Positions 61,549-64,000 of a DNA stretch of 64,000 nt are shown in pieces. The stretch is from Acetispira formosa (nom. nud.) (GTDB lineage: Bacteria; Desulfobacterota; Desulfarculia; Adiutricales; Adiutricaceae). Below the pieces are notes generated by a model. That model was not told the origin of the DNA. It searched no databases and worked only from the letters and a program-made list of their open reading frames with translations. Within the stretch, counting starts at the first letter, position 1. The number at the start of each line of letters is the position of its first letter. The stretch lies in contig CP026657.1 in assembly GCA_023525915.1 (NCBI GenBank), forward strand, positions 3,434,001 to 3,498,000. The letters run 5' to 3'. The position numbers were made by a program, and so were the translations under genes.

Positions 61549-62333
61549 GCCAACCAAAGGGCTCCGCCCTCTGGACTCCGGCTGGGGGAGGGCCCACGCG
61601 GGCCCTGCCCCAGACCCCACCCGCGCCAGGGGGGCGGAGCCCCCTGGACCCCCAAAGAAGTCAGGGTCAGTTTTAACTTTCTTTTTCCCGCATCGCCGCA
61701 ACTCGCTTCGAGTACGAAGCTCAGACAAGCGGCGACGCTTCATACACCTTCCGCTTTAACCGCTGTCGGCCGCTTCACATTGGGCTGTTACATTTTGCTA
61801 TAGGCAGCTTCATTGGATGTTTGTGGCTTCACGTATGTTCGGCTGAATATTCTTTCCCCTCAAAGAGTTTTTCCAGCGCTGTAACGGTGAGACTTGACCG
61901 TCTTTTTTCTAATGAGCAACTCATTAAAAAAGGATAGGCGGCAGAGAGACGGGCTAACAGCACTGGAAAGAGCCTTTAAGGGGAAGCTGATTTAAGCCGA
62001 ACATACGTGAACTACCACTCAGCCAATGAAGCCGCCTATAGAAAAATGCCACAACACAAGGTAAAATTGCCTATAGCACTTAAAGCGGAAGCAGTCTGAA
62101 GCGTCGCCGCTTGTCTGAGCTTCGTACTCGAAGCGAGTTGCGGCGATGCGGGAAGGGGAAAGTTGAAGCCGACCCTGACCTCTTGGGGGTCCAGGGGGCT
62201 CGCCCCCTGGCGCGGGTGGGGTCTGGGGTAGGGCCCGCGTGGGCCCTCCCCCAGCCGGAGTCCAGAGGGCGGAGCCCTTTGGTTGGCCCTTCGGGCCAAG
62301 TCCTTTATCGCGCGGCCAAGGGCTGCACACTAT
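61533..62333 (+). repeat. Family C giant palindromic element, copy 3 (left end trimmed)
   Basis: Same orientation as copy 2. The right end CGCGCGGCCAAGGGCTGCAC is present, but the matching ~30 bp at the left end is missing: the element begins GACTTGGCCCGATAGGCCAA inside the yigZ frame. The arms and the central pairing TTCACGTATGTTCGGCT / AGCCGAACATACGTGAA are intact. It fills the whole gap between yigZ and the TamA gene. Confidence 0.85.
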
Positions 62334-62341
62334 TTCACTAT

Positions 62342-63999
62342 TTAAAAACTCTGCCCGATGCTGATGTAAGCCTGCCAGGCTGAGTCGTCTTTACGGCGAT
62401 CCAGCGGAAACGCCACATCCGCCCGCACTGGACCTATCGGCGTATAGATTCTCAATCCCGCGCCCGCGCCCCACAAAAGATCGGAGAAGACATTCACGTC
62501 CACATCGTCATAGACCATGCCGCCGTCAAGGAAGGTTACGAAACCAAGGGTTTCGGTAATTCTGAAACGTGTTTCCAGATTGGTCTCAAACTGGGATATG
62601 CCGCCAAGTGGATCACGTTTTTCATTGCGCGGACCCACTGACTGATATTCATAGCCGCGCACCGAGCCGCCCCCGCCGCTGTAGAAACGCAGTGAACTGG
62701 GCAGTTCCTGAGCCGCCTCCGCATCCCACACGGCCCCCCAGACCGCCCGGGCGGCCAGCACAAATTTTTCCGTGAACACCGGCACAAAGGCCTGTCCCTC
62801 CAGGCGGGTGCGCACTACGGTGAAGTCTTTTTATAAGTGCCGGTGTAAGGGGCGACCTGGAATATCAAACGCTGGCCGCGTGTCGGATCCATGATGCTGT
62901 TGGCATTGTCGTAAGTGGCCGAGATTGGCAGGCCCAACATGAAGAATTCCTTCTTCTCTTCGCCGGGGTCGGTCAGGGCGCCGCCTTCAACCGCTCCCAG
63001 GGCACTCACTTTCCACCGCCTGGAAATGCGGCGCTCAATACCGGCCGAGAGCGCGGCCGACCATAATTTATAGGCGTCGGTATCCTGATGCAGCACACCG
63101 CCCCTGGCGATGAAATCCTGTTTGGGATCCAGGAAGAAGGGGTAGCGATAGCTGGCGGTGAATTGCTGAAGGTCGGCCCACAGCGGCATATCCAGCCGGA
63201 GACGGTCACCGTGGCCGGTGAGGTTGCGATGTTCCCAATAACCGGTGACGCCGGGGCCGAAATCGGTGTCATAACTCAACATGCCGCCGATGGTCCGGGG
63301 CGGCGCTTCGGTGAGGCGCAGCCAGACCGGCCGCAGGCCGCCGGCCTCTCTCTGACGGTCGGGGCCGCCCTCAACCGTCTGAAACAGGCCCGACTGGCGC
63401 AGGCTGGTCAGATATTGCTCCACCAGATCCTGATTCCAGGGCTGGCCGATTTTCCAGGTGCGATAGGCTTTCAGATAATTATCGTCAACAATGCGCTTGC
63501 CCTGATATTTAATATCGCCCATGCGGGCGAAAGCGCGGGGCTTTATCCAGACGTCGGCGTCCAGAAGATGGGCGGGCGGCTCCAGCGTATAGCGAGTGGC
63601 CGTTATCTGGGCCCGCGGATAACCGCGATTGCGAAACGCCCGGGTCACCTGATTGACGGCCGCCAGCACCGCCGACGCCCTGGCTTCATCACCGGCGTTG
63701 AGGCCGACTTCCGCCAGCGTGGTCGGCGGCGGCTTCACATCGGTGGGGGCGGGCTCTTCAAGCGGGTCGGTCAGGATAACGCTGGTGGCGCCCACATGGT
63801 ATCTTTGCCCTGGAGTAAATTTCACTACCGCCTTGAGAGTGTTTTCTCCGGCCGGCTCCAGTGTGCCGGCGGCCTGGCCATCATAATAACCCTGGCTGTG
63901 AAGTATATCCTGGCCGTCCTGCTCCACCGATACCCGCAGCCTTTGCTCCAGAGTGGTCAGGGACGTCCGCCCCTCACCCTCGCGGTTCATGACGGCCAG
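62342..63999 (-). pseudogene. tamA: TamA/BamA-family outer-membrane assembly protein, frameshifted and partial at the window edge
   Basis: Two adjacent frames make one protein. The upstream part (391 residues visible, entering from the right edge) has POTRA-like segments and a barrel start, for example GGMLSYDTDFGPGVTGYWEH and GDRLRLDMPLWADLQQFTAS. The downstream part has the barrel end with GGGGSVRGYEYQSVGP, SQFETNLETRF and a C-terminal GQSF. They meet at a run of five T (62828-62832). One extra base there would restore ...YKKDFTVVRTRLEG and a continuous protein. TamA inserts outer-membrane proteins together with TamB. A sequencing error is as likely as a true mutation. Confidence 0.85.
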
Positions 64000-64000
64000 A

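Overview
The window is one continuous stretch of a chromosome of roughly 57 % GC by eye. It looks like an anaerobic, amino-acid-fermenting diderm bacterium. The signs are a TamA/BamA-type outer-membrane protein, a complete B12-dependent ornithine fermentation cluster, TRAP and APC uptake systems, a K+-dependent membrane pyrophosphatase, two cobalamin riboswitches and adenosylcobalamin genes. The cmk-rpsA-sppA order and the TamA gene fit Desulfobacterota (Deltaproteobacteria)-like or Synergistota-like lineages. The sequence alone does not settle which. There is no rRNA, tRNA or CRISPR array that I can recognise.

Layout. 0-11.4 kb (+): the end of a CoxM-like FAD subunit, a CoxL-like molybdenum hydroxylase subunit, an IclR regulator, a DctPQM TRAP transporter, then ilvD, panB and panE. 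The last three would catalyse consecutive steps to pantoate if the annotations hold. 11.4-16.2 kb: an AsmA-like membrane protein, a tartronate-semialdehyde-reductase-like enzyme, and a divergent MocR regulator / EamA exporter pair. 16.2-20.8 kb: an EutT-like cobalamin adenosyltransferase and a degraded NikB/NikC-like permease plus M14 deacylase, each behind its own cobalamin riboswitch with terminator, with a CDF metal exporter between them. 21.8-31 kb: PAP2 phosphatase, TetR/MFS drug-efflux operon, AEC carrier, TPR proteins, an HU-like protein, a family I pyrophosphatase with a histone-H1-like tail, and biotin carboxylase. 31-42.3 kb: PHP phosphoesterase, an iron-sulfur-flavoprotein-like reductase, cmk-rpsA-sppA, cbiB-cobD, fpg and a NamZ-like protein. 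42.7-44.8 kb: membrane pyrophosphatase. 45.5-55.7 kb: the ornithine cluster (racemase, 2,4-diaminopentanoate dehydrogenase, OrtA/OrtB thiolase, OraS/OraE aminomutase, GlmL/MutL-like protein) and its divergent RocR-type sigma-54 activator. 55.8-64 kb: DUF3788 protein, two EamA transporters, an APC permease with its own sigma-54-type promoter, a YigZ-family protein, and a frameshifted TamA that runs off the window.

How the genes work together. The APC permease probably brings in ornithine or a related amino acid. The racemase, OraSE, Ord and OrtAB convert it to acetyl-CoA and alanine, with adenosylcobalamin from the CbiB/CobD and EutT-like steps. Sigma-54-type promoters before both the racemase and the permease suggest the RocR-type activator controls both units.

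The most unusual content lies between the genes. There are at least four families of structured, repeated intergenic elements: (A) a ~140-bp element, four copies; (B) a ~180-bp hairpin within a ~300-bp element, three copies; (C) a giant, almost perfectly palindromic ~0.8-kb element, three copies; and (D/E) leader-like elements at gene junctions, before ilvD and panB and, more distantly, around the HU-like gene and accC. The pyrophosphatase gene hppA is bracketed by inverted copies of A joined to a hairpin whose stem covaries while its 19-nt loop is identical. None of these elements encodes a recognisable transposase.
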